A stretch of DNA of 64,000 bases from Bilifractor sp002394235 (GTDB taxonomy: Bacteria > Bacillota > Clostridia > Lachnospirales > Lachnospiraceae), in assembly GCF_052118845.1 (NCBI RefSeq), contig NZ_JBQKGJ010000017.1, positions 9,004 to 73,003 on the forward strand, in the 5' to 3' direction. Below the pieces are notes generated by a model, which was not told where the DNA came from, ran no database searches, and saw only the letters and a program-made list of their open reading frames with translations. Within the stretch, counting starts at the first letter, position 1. Every line of letters begins with the position of its first letter. This document shows positions 36,801 through 44,493 of this stretch, piece after piece. A program made the translations under genes and the position numbers.

Positions 36801-39800
36801 CTCACAGATGCCGGAAGAAGATTGTTGCGAACTGTAGAGATCGTTACATTACTGTCTGGATAATAATGATCTGTTGAACTGTCTTCATCATATTTATATG
36901 AAGCCGCGACATTATTATCCATGGCATCTTCGCCGATGGCGGTTTCAACGACCCTGTAGTAACACATCTCACCCTTCTCATACAGCGGCAGATTAATGAA
37001 TGTCAGACAGTTTGTCCATGCTTTGTTCTGGTCCTGTACTCCCTCCTTTAATGTGTATGTGACACCACCTGGCTCATTTTCTGTGATTTCTCCTCTGCCG
37101 GTGTCACAGCCCACATCGTATGTACTTCTTCGCAAAAAATTAGCGTTTACATCATACCACTGCTTACTGTCTGTACTGTACTGCAGCTTAACTGTGATGC
37201 TTCTCGGACGCATATCATTCTTATTCGCGTTATCGCCCCACTGCTTGGTGACAACCAGAGATGTACGGCCATAAACATTCTGGATCGTGCCAAGATTCAG
37301 TGAATTCTCCTGAGAAGCAGCGCTGGACCAAGCCTGAACATAATGTCCGCCGGTTGCACAGTTGAAGTTCTCCAATGCGCCCCCTACTTTCCAGATAGGC
37401 GTGCTGGTATCTTCCGTAATGCGATACAGATATGGCTCACCCTGGGACGTGTAGCGACGGAACTTCATCGGATTTCCATCATTATCATAAATGGTAAACC
37501 CACTATCATCCTTCGCATTATCCCATTTGATCTTAAAGTCGGTTCCCTGCGCGTAGCTTACGTTATCAACATTGTTTCCTGAGGCATTGACATATCCATC
37601 TACATGGAACGTAAGTTCGCTGTTTTTCACCGTACTTTTCAGTGAAGTAAGGATATTTTCTGGAGACCACGTCTTGTTCGCGCCGATGGTGATGAAGTTT
37701 TCTTCTTGATAGTCATTTTTAAAGGTGACTTGATCGTAAACCTTATTCCCATCCTTGCTCTGCATAGCAGCCGTATCCGTCTGTTCCCATTCCGAGCCTG
37801 TATCACTTGTGTCAGAACTTCCTATAGAACAGCTTGTGGTATATCCATTGATCGGTTTTTCAACCACATAGTAAGCAAAGCGCTGCCCACTCGGTGTCAG
37901 ATCATAGAGGTTATCAAAGGTGATGGTAGCAGTACCTTTGCCGGCCTCGAACTGAGTCCCGGATATCGTCGTTGTCTTCAGTTTCTGGCTGTCAGCTTTT
38001 GTATATGTGTCTCCAGGCTTCACCCGGTAAAGCGTGAACTCGACATCCGGATATCGTCCTGCCTTTTTCTCATCTTCCGTCCAGCCTGTCGTATCGAAGG
38101 TCTTGGTCACCTGAATGTTGCGTCTCTTTGCAATGTACTTGTTCGTCACCTGAAGATCTCTGGAGACATGTGTCATCTCAAAGACCTGATCAAACGAAGT
38201 CGCCGCATCATCCGGGAAGGACTCTGTTACGCTGTAGGTATATGGATCGCCCTCTTCGTCATACTTCGGAAGCCGCAGGGTCTTGCCGGCATGATCCTTG
38301 AATGTGAAGGTGAAGGAGCTGCCCTTTACCTCCAGCTCCGCCGTCGCCTGCTGCTTTCCGTCAACCAGATACGGCTGTCCGTTCTGCGTCAGCTTAAAGA
38401 TGATGGAACCGTTTTTCGGCATGACAATCGGATCTCTTTCCATGTCATACGGTACGCTGCTGAATACCTTCGTGCCGCTGGCCACCATCGTCGCATGCAT
38501 GGTATTGGTGAAAGTAGAGCCGTTTGCGAGGTAGGTCTTCTCTCCGGATGTAACGGCTGTGGTTCCATCTGCCGGCGTGTCTTTCTCCTTATATTTGTCC
38601 GCACCGTCACCGGTCATCGTCTCGGAAGCATAATAGGTAACCTCGGCACCGATATCGTCATCTGTCAGCGCATCGTTCGAGGCATTGACCAGATCCTTCG
38701 TGACATACTTCGGCATACTCTGTGCAAAGGTATATCTATAAGTATTCGTTTTTCCGGATACGGCTTCCGTGTAGGTATCGCCGGAAATCGGGATCAGGTC
38801 AAGCTTGTCCTCCTCTCCACCTGCCTTCTGAATCTGACTTGCACTCTTCACCCTGGCTGCCAGGTTCAGCGTGACCTCCGGACGGATGTTTTCGCTGTTG
38901 CTGTTATCCTTCCAGATCTTTGTGTAGGAAATCTTCTCAGACTGGTCCACGCGACGGTTTCTGAAGCTTGTCGTGATCTTCAGGTTCTCCTTATTTTTGC
39001 CGGCAGCACCAGTTGTTGTCCTCGGGAATCCGGGATCAAGCGGGCTGTTATTGATGTAGCCGCTCTCAGAAGGCAGACTTTCCGTGCAGGCATACTCATA
39101 CCTTGTCCCCGCATCCACGTTATACAGCGGGAAATTATCGAAGGTAAGCGTATAATCATTGAAACTTTCGCCCTGCCCAAGCTTAAAGGTATAATCTTTC
39201 TCTTCTACGGCATCCTTCCCGTCGATGGTGACCTTCGTCGAGACCTTGCCATCATCGTCTACAGTCACCACGCAAGTCGCATAAGGATTTCCGTCTCGGG
39301 TAATGTTGAAGGTTACATCCGGGCGTCCCTTCAGGTAGTGGCCGTCATACCATTTCGAATTGATCTCGTAGACAACACTGCCCTGCTTGACGTTCTTCAC
39401 TTCGCTGTCGTTCTTGCCGGTGTAGGTAACCTTATATTTCTGTGTGACCTCAATACCGTTTCCAGCGCTCAGCCTGGTGGTATAGCTGTCATAGCTGCAG
39501 TTTTCGCCTTCAAGAACATCCGTATCTCCGACCTTCACCTCGCGGTAAACAATATCGTTCTGAAGAAGGTTGTCAAATGTGCGTGTGTTTCCATTTTCGT
39601 CAGTAAGGGTTCTTACCCCATTCTTTTCGCTGCCGAAATAGGTTGTCAACTGTTTTTCACTGAAGCCAAACAGGTTGGTGACATGCCAACCATTATCGGC
39701 AGAGAGCGTGTAGACGCCAATATTCTCCTTATCCCATTCTGCCGGACGGTCTATCTTTCCGGCTTTATCTTTGCGGAAGACCTTGATCACCACCGGACGG

Positions 39801-42800
39801 CGCGTGGAAGTATCACCGCCGTCGACCCAGGTCTTATAAAGATCCACATCCATGTTCTGGCCATCGCCGCTAGCGTTGGCATTGTTGTTCGTCATCGCAA
39901 CGGATTCAACGAGGTCTGCCCTGCCGGTATCATCCTTCGTAAGAGTATAGTCAAAGTAATGGCGGGATTTATCATTCACCTCGTCGACAAAATAGGTATA
40001 ACGAGACGAATTCTCATCATACAGTGGCAGAACAATGTTTGTATCCGTGGTGCCCCAGTCTCTCTTGTCTGCGGCGCCCTTCAGCTCACCCGTATAAATC
40101 TCTTTTGCGTTTGCCAGGGCAACCCATGTTTTACCGTCATGATCCAGAACCTCTTCTTTTCCATACGGATCCACACGGTGAATCGCATACTGAACCGAAG
40201 ATTTATTCGGCGCAACAGCCCACTTTTTGCTCAATACAAACCGGATCGTGCCGCCCAGCGTATTCGTGATCTCCGCGACTCTGGTTGTTTTCATTGGTCT
40301 GGAGCAATCCGCGGAAGTAACATTTGTGACCTGATACGTGTCATATTCACCGTTGCTGTCCTTGATGGTAAAGGCATCTCCTTGATCCAGCGTACCATCC
40401 TCAGCTCCTGTGGCGATATAGCTGCTTTCGCTGACTTCGTACGGCACATAGGTGTAGAAGTTGCCGTCTTTGTCGGTCATCGGCAGATCACTGAAGGTCG
40501 TGCCTGAAGTCAGATCATTATAATCAGCAAATCCGGAGATATTTTTCACAACCGGATTCCCGTTGACATCTTTTACAATTTCTGCGTTTTCCGGATTATT
40601 ATTCGTGTATCGTTTCAGTCCGACACGCACGGTATAGCCTGCGACTTTTAAGGTTGTACCTTTGGCAACCCAATGTTTCCTGACATAAATGCTGGTTGTA
40701 TTTTTTACATTTTTATTCAGAATTATACCACCATTCGGGCAGCCAACTGCGCTTTCCTTTCCAGTAGCATCCTGATAAATTGCCTTATAATTTCCATTAT
40801 CCGACGCAGGAATAGTCTCCTTTACAACGTAAGTATACTGGTTTCCGTTTTTGTCATAGGCATCCAGATTCTGAAATCTAACCGGGTAATCATTTTTTCC
40901 TTCAATCCCTTCATTTGGCGTAGCTGTTACAGACACCAGCTCCATGTTCTGTGGGTTCGAGGTATACCGGTACAGTCCAAGCTGTGCCTTCGGACGCAGA
41001 GTCGGGAAGAGATCCTCCCATATCTTCTTCGCTGAAAAATCCATCTTCTTGGATATGGTACAGGTGATCGTTGCGCCGTTCCAGGCATCCAGGCTGTTCT
41101 CGTGAACGCCGGATTTATTGGAAATCACCGTTGAATATTGAACATTCTGACCAGAAGACGCCTCCTTAATATCAAACGCCTTGATATAGTAGGTGTTCGG
41201 GCTGTCCATGGAACCGTTATAGGATGGCAGACCATGAACAGAGACGGTATACGTTCCATCCTTATTGTCAGTAACGACGATATTATTTAGGCCTACTGAA
41301 ACAGGTTCTTGAGTTGAGTTTTCTCCATTACAAACTTGTATGAGTTTCTGGATCTCATCTGCAGCTGGTCTTACACCTTCCGCGTTATTGGAATCCTTCC
41401 AATTGATCGTGGCCTGCAGCGTATATTCCTTCGTGTTGACAAGGTTTTGCCCCTTGTTCTCCTTGCTGTAACCAGACGGAACACGACTCTCATCAATTCG
41501 ATAAGATATCTTCTGCTCCGTGTAGTTACCATTGTCATCCTTTACTGCCAGATATTCCGGCAGTCCTGTATAGCTGAATGTATAGACGCTCTGATTGCCA
41601 TTTGCTTTTGGAGTCTTCGCGATTGAACCTGACGGAACCTTTAAAGCCGATTCGCTGACATCTTTCCATTCACCGCCATCACTGTCAACCTTATACTGAA
41701 GCTTCACAAGGTTCGGGGTATTCTCATGGGTTGCTGTATCCGTCCCATCGTCCAGCCAAGTCTTGGTGAAGGTCGATTCCTCATCGGCTGCCTTCTTTAC
41801 CCAGACGAAATCATAAGAAACGTTATTTTCTATTGTTGTATCTGGCACAGAGCCCTTATTGGTCCCTTTATCCGTCCGCGTAATTTCAGAGGAAGACAGG
41901 GTAGAAAGAATATACCCATCCCGTTCAGCGTTGATTGCGAACGATGCTCCCTTTGGCATTCTCAACGGATTCGGTTTTCCATACCCCCAGAAGGCGATAT
42001 TCCTGTAATATTTGTGCCCGTGTCCATCATCCATCGTACAGGATCCGTTATTATACAGTGTATTTCCTGTGTCTCCCAGGGCAACATCATTGACTGTTAC
42101 CGAAACTTCATCGATGCTCAGCGTCAGCTTGCCCGCATCCCATTTTCCGTCTTTCACCGTAGATGTGGTTTCTGTCGAGTTAAATCCATAGCCACTGATC
42201 GACGAATTCGGAACACATGTAACCGATACCTTATCTGTGTCTTCAAGTGAAATTCCTGTGATTGTAAAATTATAATCAAAATCGACAGATGCATGACAGT
42301 CCTGGCTGGAAAGAGAGGTCGTATACTCTTTCGTTGTTCCATCTGCCTTTGTCACTGTAACCTTGAACTGGAAAAAGTCCGTATCATTGACCGTGTCAAA
42401 AAGAACGTTTTTGGCCAGGTCATCTTCCCAGTAAATGGAACCCGTAATGCTTTGATCCGAAGCGGGAGCGGGTGCTTTCATTGCAAGAGCTGCCGACTTC
42501 GCTTTTTCCGCTGCCGGCTCTTCGGTTTTCTCACCTTCAGAAGTCGTTTCTGTCTTCTGATCGGAAACAGCTGCCTCGTCACCCAGGAATCCCTGCAATA
42601 TTTTATATGCGCTTTTTACATCGTTGTCTTCTTTCTGCTCATCTGATAATGTCTCGTAGATAGCCTTCAGGCTATTAAGATCAGCCTGATACGATGCGGA
42701 GTCCTTATCGGCTTCCGAGTTTGCATTCTCCTCAGATTTTGAAAAAGCCTTAACCCGTTTCTTGAAATACTCCTTTTCAAACGTACTAAGTTTTTCGGTA

Positions 42801-43372
42801 ATGCTATTCAGCGTCTCTTCCGCATTCTGCACAGATTCATCTGCACGGTCTGTGTCAGATAAAGCCTGATACGTATTTTGGAGTGCAGTCAGCTTGTCCT
42901 GAACCTGCTTCATGTTGCTGTCCGCACTCTCTGCCGCACTCTGTGCCTCTGCATCTTCAGAATTGTGAATAAGCGCAGAATCAGCTTCGAACTTATCCTC
43001 ACGGGTCTTTTGAATCTCATCCCAGTTCAGCGAAGCAACATCCTTTGTAAACTGTATTCCTGCCTCAGACAATGCTGCTTCCGTCTGATCTTCCGCAGGA
43101 ACCTGCGAAACACTTTGAGTCTCTGTCTGTATTTCATTTTGTGCGGAAGCATCTGATACAGGATTCGTATCATCCTGCGCGTCTTTCTGCGATTCATCCA
43201 CTGACTCAACCTGCGTATCTGACTGTGCCGCAGCCTCGGAATTCTGATCTGCGAAGGCTGTTACAGGCGACGCTATCTGGACCGAGCCGAACAGCAGAAC
43301 AACCGCACAAATCAGCGAAACGATGCGGTTAAATTTCTTTCGTAAATTTTCTTCTTGTCTTTTCCTGTTCAT
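27869..43372 (-). CDS. giant surface adhesin with Cna-B and Spy0128-type domains (5167 residues)
   Basis: Residues 1-42 are a Sec signal peptide (basic start, then ICAVVLLFGSVQ and a cut near AFADQ). Residues about 43-300 are charged and helical, possibly coiled coil. About 310-2855 hold some 17 Cna-B-like domains (openings such as KxWxD, a central E in YxxxE, closing ITNT). About 2855-5040 hold 16 Spy0128-type pilin domains (openings such as VTKDFNDW, then YTITE and SLTITNTF). Lys, Glu and Asn are placed for internal isopeptide bonds. A Pro/Asn-rich linker and a wall-sorting tail follow (PVQSGDN, membrane helix, KKRHNKNNN); a classic LPXTG is absent. It would be a long, stable cell-surface stalk for binding host or other cells. 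The start follows GAGGGGA by six nt. Three Spy0128 domains are duplicated almost exactly. Confidence 0.93.
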   Translation of the reverse strand: MNRKRQEENLRKKFNRIVSLICAVVLLFGSVQIASPVTAFADQNSEAAAQSDTQVESVDESQKDAQDDTNPVSDASAQNEIQTETQSVSQVPAEDQTEAALSEAGIQFTKDVASLNWDEIQKTREDKFEADSALIHNSEDAEAQSAAESADSNMKQVQDKLTALQNTYQALSDTDRADESVQNAEETLNSITEKLSTFEKEYFKKRVKAFSKSEENANSEADKDSASYQADLNSLKAIYETLSDEQKEDNDVKSAYKILQGFLGDEAAVSDQKTETTSEGEKTEEPAAEKAKSAALAMKAPAPASDQSITGSIYWEDDLAKNVLFDTVNDTDFFQFKVTVTKADGTTKEYTTSLSSQDCHASVDFDYNFTITGISLEDTDKVSVTCVPNSSISGYGFNSTETTSTVKDGKWDAGKLTLSIDEVSVTVNDVALGDTGNTLYNNGSCTMDDGHGHKYYRNIAFWGYGKPNPLRMPKGASFAINAERDGYILSTLSSSEITRTDKGTNKGSVPDTTIENNVSYDFVWVKKAADEESTFTKTWLDDGTDTATHENTPNLVKLQYKVDSDGGEWKDVSESALKVPSGSIAKTPKANGNQSVYTFSYTGLPEYLAVKDDNGNYTEQKISYRIDESRVPSGYSKENKGQNLVNTKEYTLQATINWKDSNNAEGVRPAADEIQKLIQVCNGENSTQEPVSVGLNNIVVTDNKDGTYTVSVHGLPSYNGSMDSPNTYYIKAFDIKEASSGQNVQYSTVISNKSGVHENSLDAWNGATITCTISKKMDFSAKKIWEDLFPTLRPKAQLGLYRYTSNPQNMELVSVTATPNEGIEGKNDYPVRFQNLDAYDKNGNQYTYVVKETIPASDNGNYKAIYQDATGKESAVGCPNGGIILNKNVKNTTSIYVRKHWVAKGTTLKVAGYTVRVGLKRYTNNNPENAEIVKDVNGNPVVKNISGFADYNDLTSGTTFSDLPMTDKDGNFYTYVPYEVSESSYIATGAEDGTLDQGDAFTIKDSNGEYDTYQVTNVTSADCSRPMKTTRVAEITNTLGGTIRFVLSKKWAVAPNKSSVQYAIHRVDPYGKEEVLDHDGKTWVALANAKEIYTGELKGAADKRDWGTTDTNIVLPLYDENSSRYTYFVDEVNDKSRHYFDYTLTKDDTGRADLVESVAMTNNNANASGDGQNMDVDLYKTWVDGGDTSTRRPVVIKVFRKDKAGKIDRPAEWDKENIGVYTLSADNGWHVTNLFGFSEKQLTTYFGSEKNGVRTLTDENGNTRTFDNLLQNDIVYREVKVGDTDVLEGENCSYDSYTTRLSAGNGIEVTQKYKVTYTGKNDSEVKNVKQGSVVYEINSKWYDGHYLKGRPDVTFNITRDGNPYATCVVTVDDDGKVSTKVTIDGKDAVEEKDYTFKLGQGESFNDYTLTFDNFPLYNVDAGTRYEYACTESLPSESGYINNSPLDPGFPRTTTGAAGKNKENLKITTSFRNRRVDQSEKISYTKIWKDNSNSENIRPEVTLNLAARVKSASQIQKAGGEEDKLDLIPISGDTYTEAVSGKTNTYRYTFAQSMPKYVTKDLVNASNDALTDDDIGAEVTYYASETMTGDGADKYKEKDTPADGTTAVTSGEKTYLANGSTFTNTMHATMVASGTKVFSSVPYDMERDPIVMPKNGSIIFKLTQNGQPYLVDGKQQATAELEVKGSSFTFTFKDHAGKTLRLPKYDEEGDPYTYSVTESFPDDAATSFDQVFEMTHVSRDLQVTNKYIAKRRNIQVTKTFDTTGWTEDEKKAGRYPDVEFTLYRVKPGDTYTKADSQKLKTTTISGTQFEAGKGTATITFDNLYDLTPSGQRFAYYVVEKPINGYTTSCSIGSSDTSDTGSEWEQTDTAAMQSKDGNKVYDQVTFKNDYQEENFITIGANKTWSPENILTSLKSTVKNSELTFHVDGYVNASGNNVDNVSYAQGTDFKIKWDNAKDDSGFTIYDNDGNPMKFRRYTSQGEPYLYRITEDTSTPIWKVGGALENFNCATGGHYVQAWSSAASQENSLNLGTIQNVYGRTSLVVTKQWGDNANKNDMRPRSITVKLQYSTDSKQWYDVNANFLRRSTYDVGCDTGRGEITENEPGGVTYTLKEGVQDQNKAWTNCLTFINLPLYEKGEMCYYRVVETAIGEDAMDNNVAASYKYDEDSSTDHYYPDSNVTISTVRNNLLPASVSVQKIWKDEDNKYLARPDSLTLYLQRRIKDGTWQYVKHTSHDSLYTVTITAADNWLHNEPDTLPRQDANGKQYTYRFTEKAEGADGTEDNVSGVTVHADNGNISYTGTETTESIGGDYRSNTVITNTLDPNSEQNSTSLTVKKNWFSDDGKTTVKFQIEYQDLTTKNKWTPFKNEIITLDTDNNWEATISNLPKRGKDGSERYYRAVELDRDGNAIDLTDNGTAVSSTDGVRDFNLSTGMFRAVYKFSNDNKGITETVTNIKRTTVNVTKKFQDGANREAYRPDELTISCVSGNKDADKHTRTDSNNNDPTSSTKTISSEEDEYSYSFIVDQYDSNRNKLAYKISEGEFTNKDKYKENYNFSKTENAATVSLSSNNADNADNAESVEADNVVITNKHDISVFDLTLEKTWNDFNNFYNERPNNITVTLQYSTDGSNWNPVKRPTSVENKDYAKAYAEDVTAGYSTDAAGKTLDVNTTDGSVNAAAATWHNLPVYARVKDQRGALQYRRVALQYRVLESKVLDYNNDGTKATSAVTGTDEKGVVKNSTVSLENTLNTTSVTVTKKWVDDNNFNGQRMDIQVQLTRMNNDGVFENFENSQNYQMKDQKEPITLNSKNNWTYTFNNLPKQDASGKLYTYSAEEINGPKGYKESVSASDNGITIKNTLNPVTASISVTKDFGNNDWKAKAPNGFSFTLQAGNYYKLGEKVASTAVKVPMPGRTTAIATQENPTANFGEIQYTHIGEYHYTLTENNGGVDGVAYDWDDSNNLQRTHSVIVTVSPNSDNTLAASVKYDGQDSLIVKNTFNPVQANIKVTKKFADWSKAQKGFTFTLTAGSNTAGKSADGQDIVTPMPAGAVNGAVLRTATSEQRTVDFGSINYEKTGTYTYTVQETAGDEDGITYDATPYKVEVVVTKAENASNKLSAAVKYYGKDGEELNDGLTVTNTFTSTIGELKVQKNFNDWTKAGSFTFDLTPVENAPMPADTKDGKKSVIVTNGSAAGFGNITFEKAGTYTYHITEERGTASGVQYDTQTHKAVVKVEKDTKNNKLFVTGITYDDETKDALVITNTFKSVQAHIAVTKVFNGWTDSAYGNYFDNTKFTFNISPVTEGAPLPAEDGKNVQTAEASKTTQTAAFKPITFVQEGTYTYNITEKNDHKDGISYDGNTHTVTVQVSKDSNNNALKVTSIKYDATNSDATNDDTHNSLTITNTYTPAVTTAPIEVTKSFSDWTRTEKGFTFTLTAKDNNAGNGEDGQAIATPMPAEADGKSSMTAKAENAKNATAVFGTITYKKAGRYNYTITEENGGEDGITYDTADNDSTKAKEHQVIVEVTKDSTKDSETNALTAEVTYDGQKSLTITNAVDSETAHIQVKKDFNDWNHSASNFTFTLKAENYCKPGETEPSNDLAVPMPEGAKDGAISGTATSGAPNVDFGAITYKKAGTYHYTITERNDGKDGVSYDTTKHKVTVTVTKGTDRKNALTADVKYDNIQDSLTIQNTFTATKADIGLTKSFTNPETKENWPVDTSFTFDLKADSNTAGVAKNPMPEVTALTATKDQPEVSFGDITFSKAGTYYYTVTERNGQVDGVSYDAARHTVAVVVSKDSNNNALSAKVYYDVTKNDEGTVPKDAKTSLTISNTYTPLKQTLKVKKSFNGWNDWDLFNDDKFTFTLTPVSAGAPMPAGENGDKATASKKSPEAVFGEITYTKAGTYEYQITERNDHLDGVSYDTTSHNVLVSVTPENNTNTLSAVVKYDGKTSLTITNTFIPVHQRLSVSKDFNDWTKAKGFTFDLAAKDNAPVPADGTTVEISRDSEKDANGRPTAAFGNIEFDRAGTYTYTITEQNGGEDGVDYTENSKDKKPAAHEVKVVIEKDKDTNQLSVKSVDSLTVKNTYTPVTAHAEVTKDFNDWSKADSFTFEIAAEGNTAKDADGNLVVNPMPKNKDGREVTEQSVTEKKQTAVFDDMTFEYAGVYNYVITEKNDGGDGVSYDSNKHKVTVTVKKASDATNKLTATVTYEAADKNDTVPEDKSSLIIQNTFTPVKIAADGIHKNFNGWTDSEKYGDFFDKASFDFVLKPVTKDAPMPETVKADTSKADASKDNTPVTEAIITATKENPSPAFPEMTFDRAGTYEYTLQEVNGGLDGVDYDTDSTGNPKVHKVVVTVTKTDDETNALSASITYDGQKNLEITNTFTPADPPLHVTKNFNDWSKADSFTFRIKAITEGAPMPTNLTAKATEKERTASFKNIEFWEVGKGTYEYEITEVNDGIDGIAYDTNAHKAVIKVTKSNDATNRLSSEVLFDGVKVAEDDKTGLMITNTFTPVYQSLSVSKDFNDWTKAKSFIFNLAAKDNAPMPADGTTVEISSDSEKDENGRPTATFGKIEFDKAGTYTYTITEQNGGEDGVDYTENSKYQKPAAHEVKVVIEKDKDTNQLSVKSVDSLTVKNTYTPVTAHAEVTKDFNDWSKADSFTFEIAAEGNTAKDADGNLVVNPMPKNKDGREVTEQSVTEKKQTAVFDDMTFEYAGVYNYVITEKNDGRDGVSYDSNKHKVTVTVKKASDATNKLTAKVTYEAADKNDTVPEDKSSLIIQNTFTPVKIAADGIHKNFNGWTDSEKYGDFFDKASFDFVLKPVTKDAPMPETVKADTSKADASKDNTPVTEAVITATKENPSPAFPQMTFDRAGTYEYTLQEVNCGLDGVDYDTDSTGNPKVHKVVVTVTKTDDKTNALSASITYDGQKNLEITNTFTSAKAVLKVTKDFNDWSKASGFKFDLKAEGDSPMPENEAGAVAEATQDHRTAEFGEIQFDKAGTYRYTITEENGGISHITYDSTSHEVEVTVIKDETTNALSVASVKYDGADSLTIKNTYSKPETNETPNNKPTPGDKPKPNDKPDDHSTTNHNSTPNDNSSSDNNSIPNNNSAPNNTATPNNNPTSNTSTAPVIHSVSTSNSKPVQSGDNTPMAGWVLMLITSMSLGLLAFEKKRHNKNNN
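28595..29860. repeat. adhesin domain block, copy nearer the C-terminus
   Basis: About 1.26 kb covering three Spy0128-type domains, nearly identical to 30248-31513. The copies are offset by exactly 1653 bp (551 codons), with one unduplicated domain between them. Confidence 0.85.
30248..31513. repeat. adhesin domain block, copy nearer the N-terminus
   Basis: Partner of the block at 28595-29860. Differences are few and scattered, for example a Gly/Cys change in the GLDGVDYD motif, which indicates recent duplication or gene conversion. Confidence 0.85.
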
Positions 43373-43466
43373 AAAGTATCCCCTCTCATTTCACATTTAC
43401 CGGCAAAATCTTCTGTCCTTGGAAATATAAGGTTTCCGGGGCATCCACTGAGACTTCTGCCTATGA

Positions 43467-44309
43467 TTAATTGGTGTATTTTTCTAGAAATGGTTTGTGA
43501 TATTTCTCCACCCCCTCCTGTCGAGCTTCTACTGCCTGTTCCAGGCTCGGATATGTCCCTAAGTAATGCCGTACCTTATTCAGCGTTATACTTGCCATGT
43601 AGGTTCCATGTTTGGTTCGGTATACACCGGTATGACCGGTCGTGTTGTCCACACGCTTTTTTCTTTTCAGAAATTCGATGCAGCTGTTTTCGGCATAATG
43701 TAATCTTTCGTGGAGCTTTTTCCCATTTTCTATACGGATGTGTCCGCAGCTGACAATACTGCCGCTAAGCAGTTCCCCGGCAGAATAATCCTTTTCTTTT
43801 CCGCAGGAACAACGGCAGTGCCACATAATACAGCCCTTTGGATCCCTTTGGCTTGTCTGGTATAAGACTGTCAATTCGCCAAATTTTCGATTGCTTAAAT
43901 CAATGAAGTGTCCTTCCCGTTTTTTGTTCGGATCTGTGCCGCATCCGCATCCACAGTCACGACGATATCCTCGTATCAGATATCTTCCATTTATCTCAAA
44001 TTTTCTGCCGCACCCACATTGACACATCCAGATAATTGACCCATCCTTGCTCCTCTTTTCTGTCGGCCGAAGAGCCAGAATCTGTCCGAATTGTCTGCCA
44101 GTTAAATCTTTATGCTTCATCCTGTTCTGTTTCATCAGACAGCCGCAGCTTTTCGTTCTTCCACTGATGAGATTGTTGTAATAGACGGTTGTATCCCTTC
44201 CACAATCGCAATGACAGCGACACATCCGATACCCTTTTTCTGAACAAAAAGTACCTATTACCGTAAGCCGCCCGAATTTCTTTCCAAGAATCTTCTCGTA
44301 TCCAGCCAC
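43467..44309 (-). CDS. AP2-domain DNA-binding protein with three zinc-finger-like repeats
   Basis: The 280-residue protein has three copies of an N-terminal repeat that begins KxFGxLTV and ends in a cysteine cluster (CRCHCDCGRDTT, then SCGCL; CQCGCGRKFE, then CGCGCG; CRCSCGKEKD, then SCGH). A C-terminal AP2-like domain follows (TGHTGVYRTKHGTYMASITL, then HYLGTYPSLEQA). This layout is typical of phage and mobile-element proteins related to homing endonucleases, but I see no HNH motif. The start is uncertain: GTG at 44309 has AGGGG nine nt upstream, while an ATG nine bases earlier is too close to it. It lies between a serine recombinase and the giant adhesin, 94 bp from the adhesin start with no terminator visible, so read-through is possible. 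Confidence 0.8.
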   Translation of the reverse strand: MAGYEKILGKKFGRLTVIGTFCSEKGYRMCRCHCDCGRDTTVYYNNLISGRTKSCGCLMKQNRMKHKDLTGRQFGQILALRPTEKRSKDGSIIWMCQCGCGRKFEINGRYLIRGYRRDCGCGCGTDPNKKREGHFIDLSNRKFGELTVLYQTSQRDPKGCIMWHCRCSCGKEKDYSAGELLSGSIVSCGHIRIENGKKLHERLHYAENSCIEFLKRKKRVDNTTGHTGVYRTKHGTYMASITLNKVRHYLGTYPSLEQAVEARQEGVEKYHKPFLEKYTN

Positions 44310-44421
44310 TCGCCTCATCCCCTTGCATCTGCACCTAAGGGTTCTTTTGAATATCAGAACGCTGACCATAAAAGCAGACTTTATTTTTCGGCTGTGTTAG
44401 AATGAAAAAAGTAAAAAAATA

Positions 44422-44455
44422 GGAAACTAATGCCTGTAAAAGCTCATTAGTTTCC
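44422..44455 (-). terminator. terminator of the serine recombinase gene
   Basis: Perfect 11-bp arms GGAAACTAATG / CATTAGTTTCC with a 12-base loop, followed on the minus strand by TATTTTTTT. Confidence 0.85.
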
Positions 44456-44467
44456 CGATTCTGCGTT

Positions 44468-44493
44468 GTTAAAAAAAGTCTACGTTTTTTAAC
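44468..44493. repeat. 9-bp inverted repeat at the recombinase stop codon
   Basis: GTTAAAAAA and TTTTTTAAC separated by 8 bases, overlapping the recombinase stop. It could be a second terminator or a recombinase site. Confidence 0.5.

Noticed and set aside
37706..40507. 933-codon open frame on the plus strand opposite the giant adhesin
   Set aside because: It lacks a ribosome binding site and any domain, and the adhesin frame opposite is clearly coding. It is a by-product of codon use.
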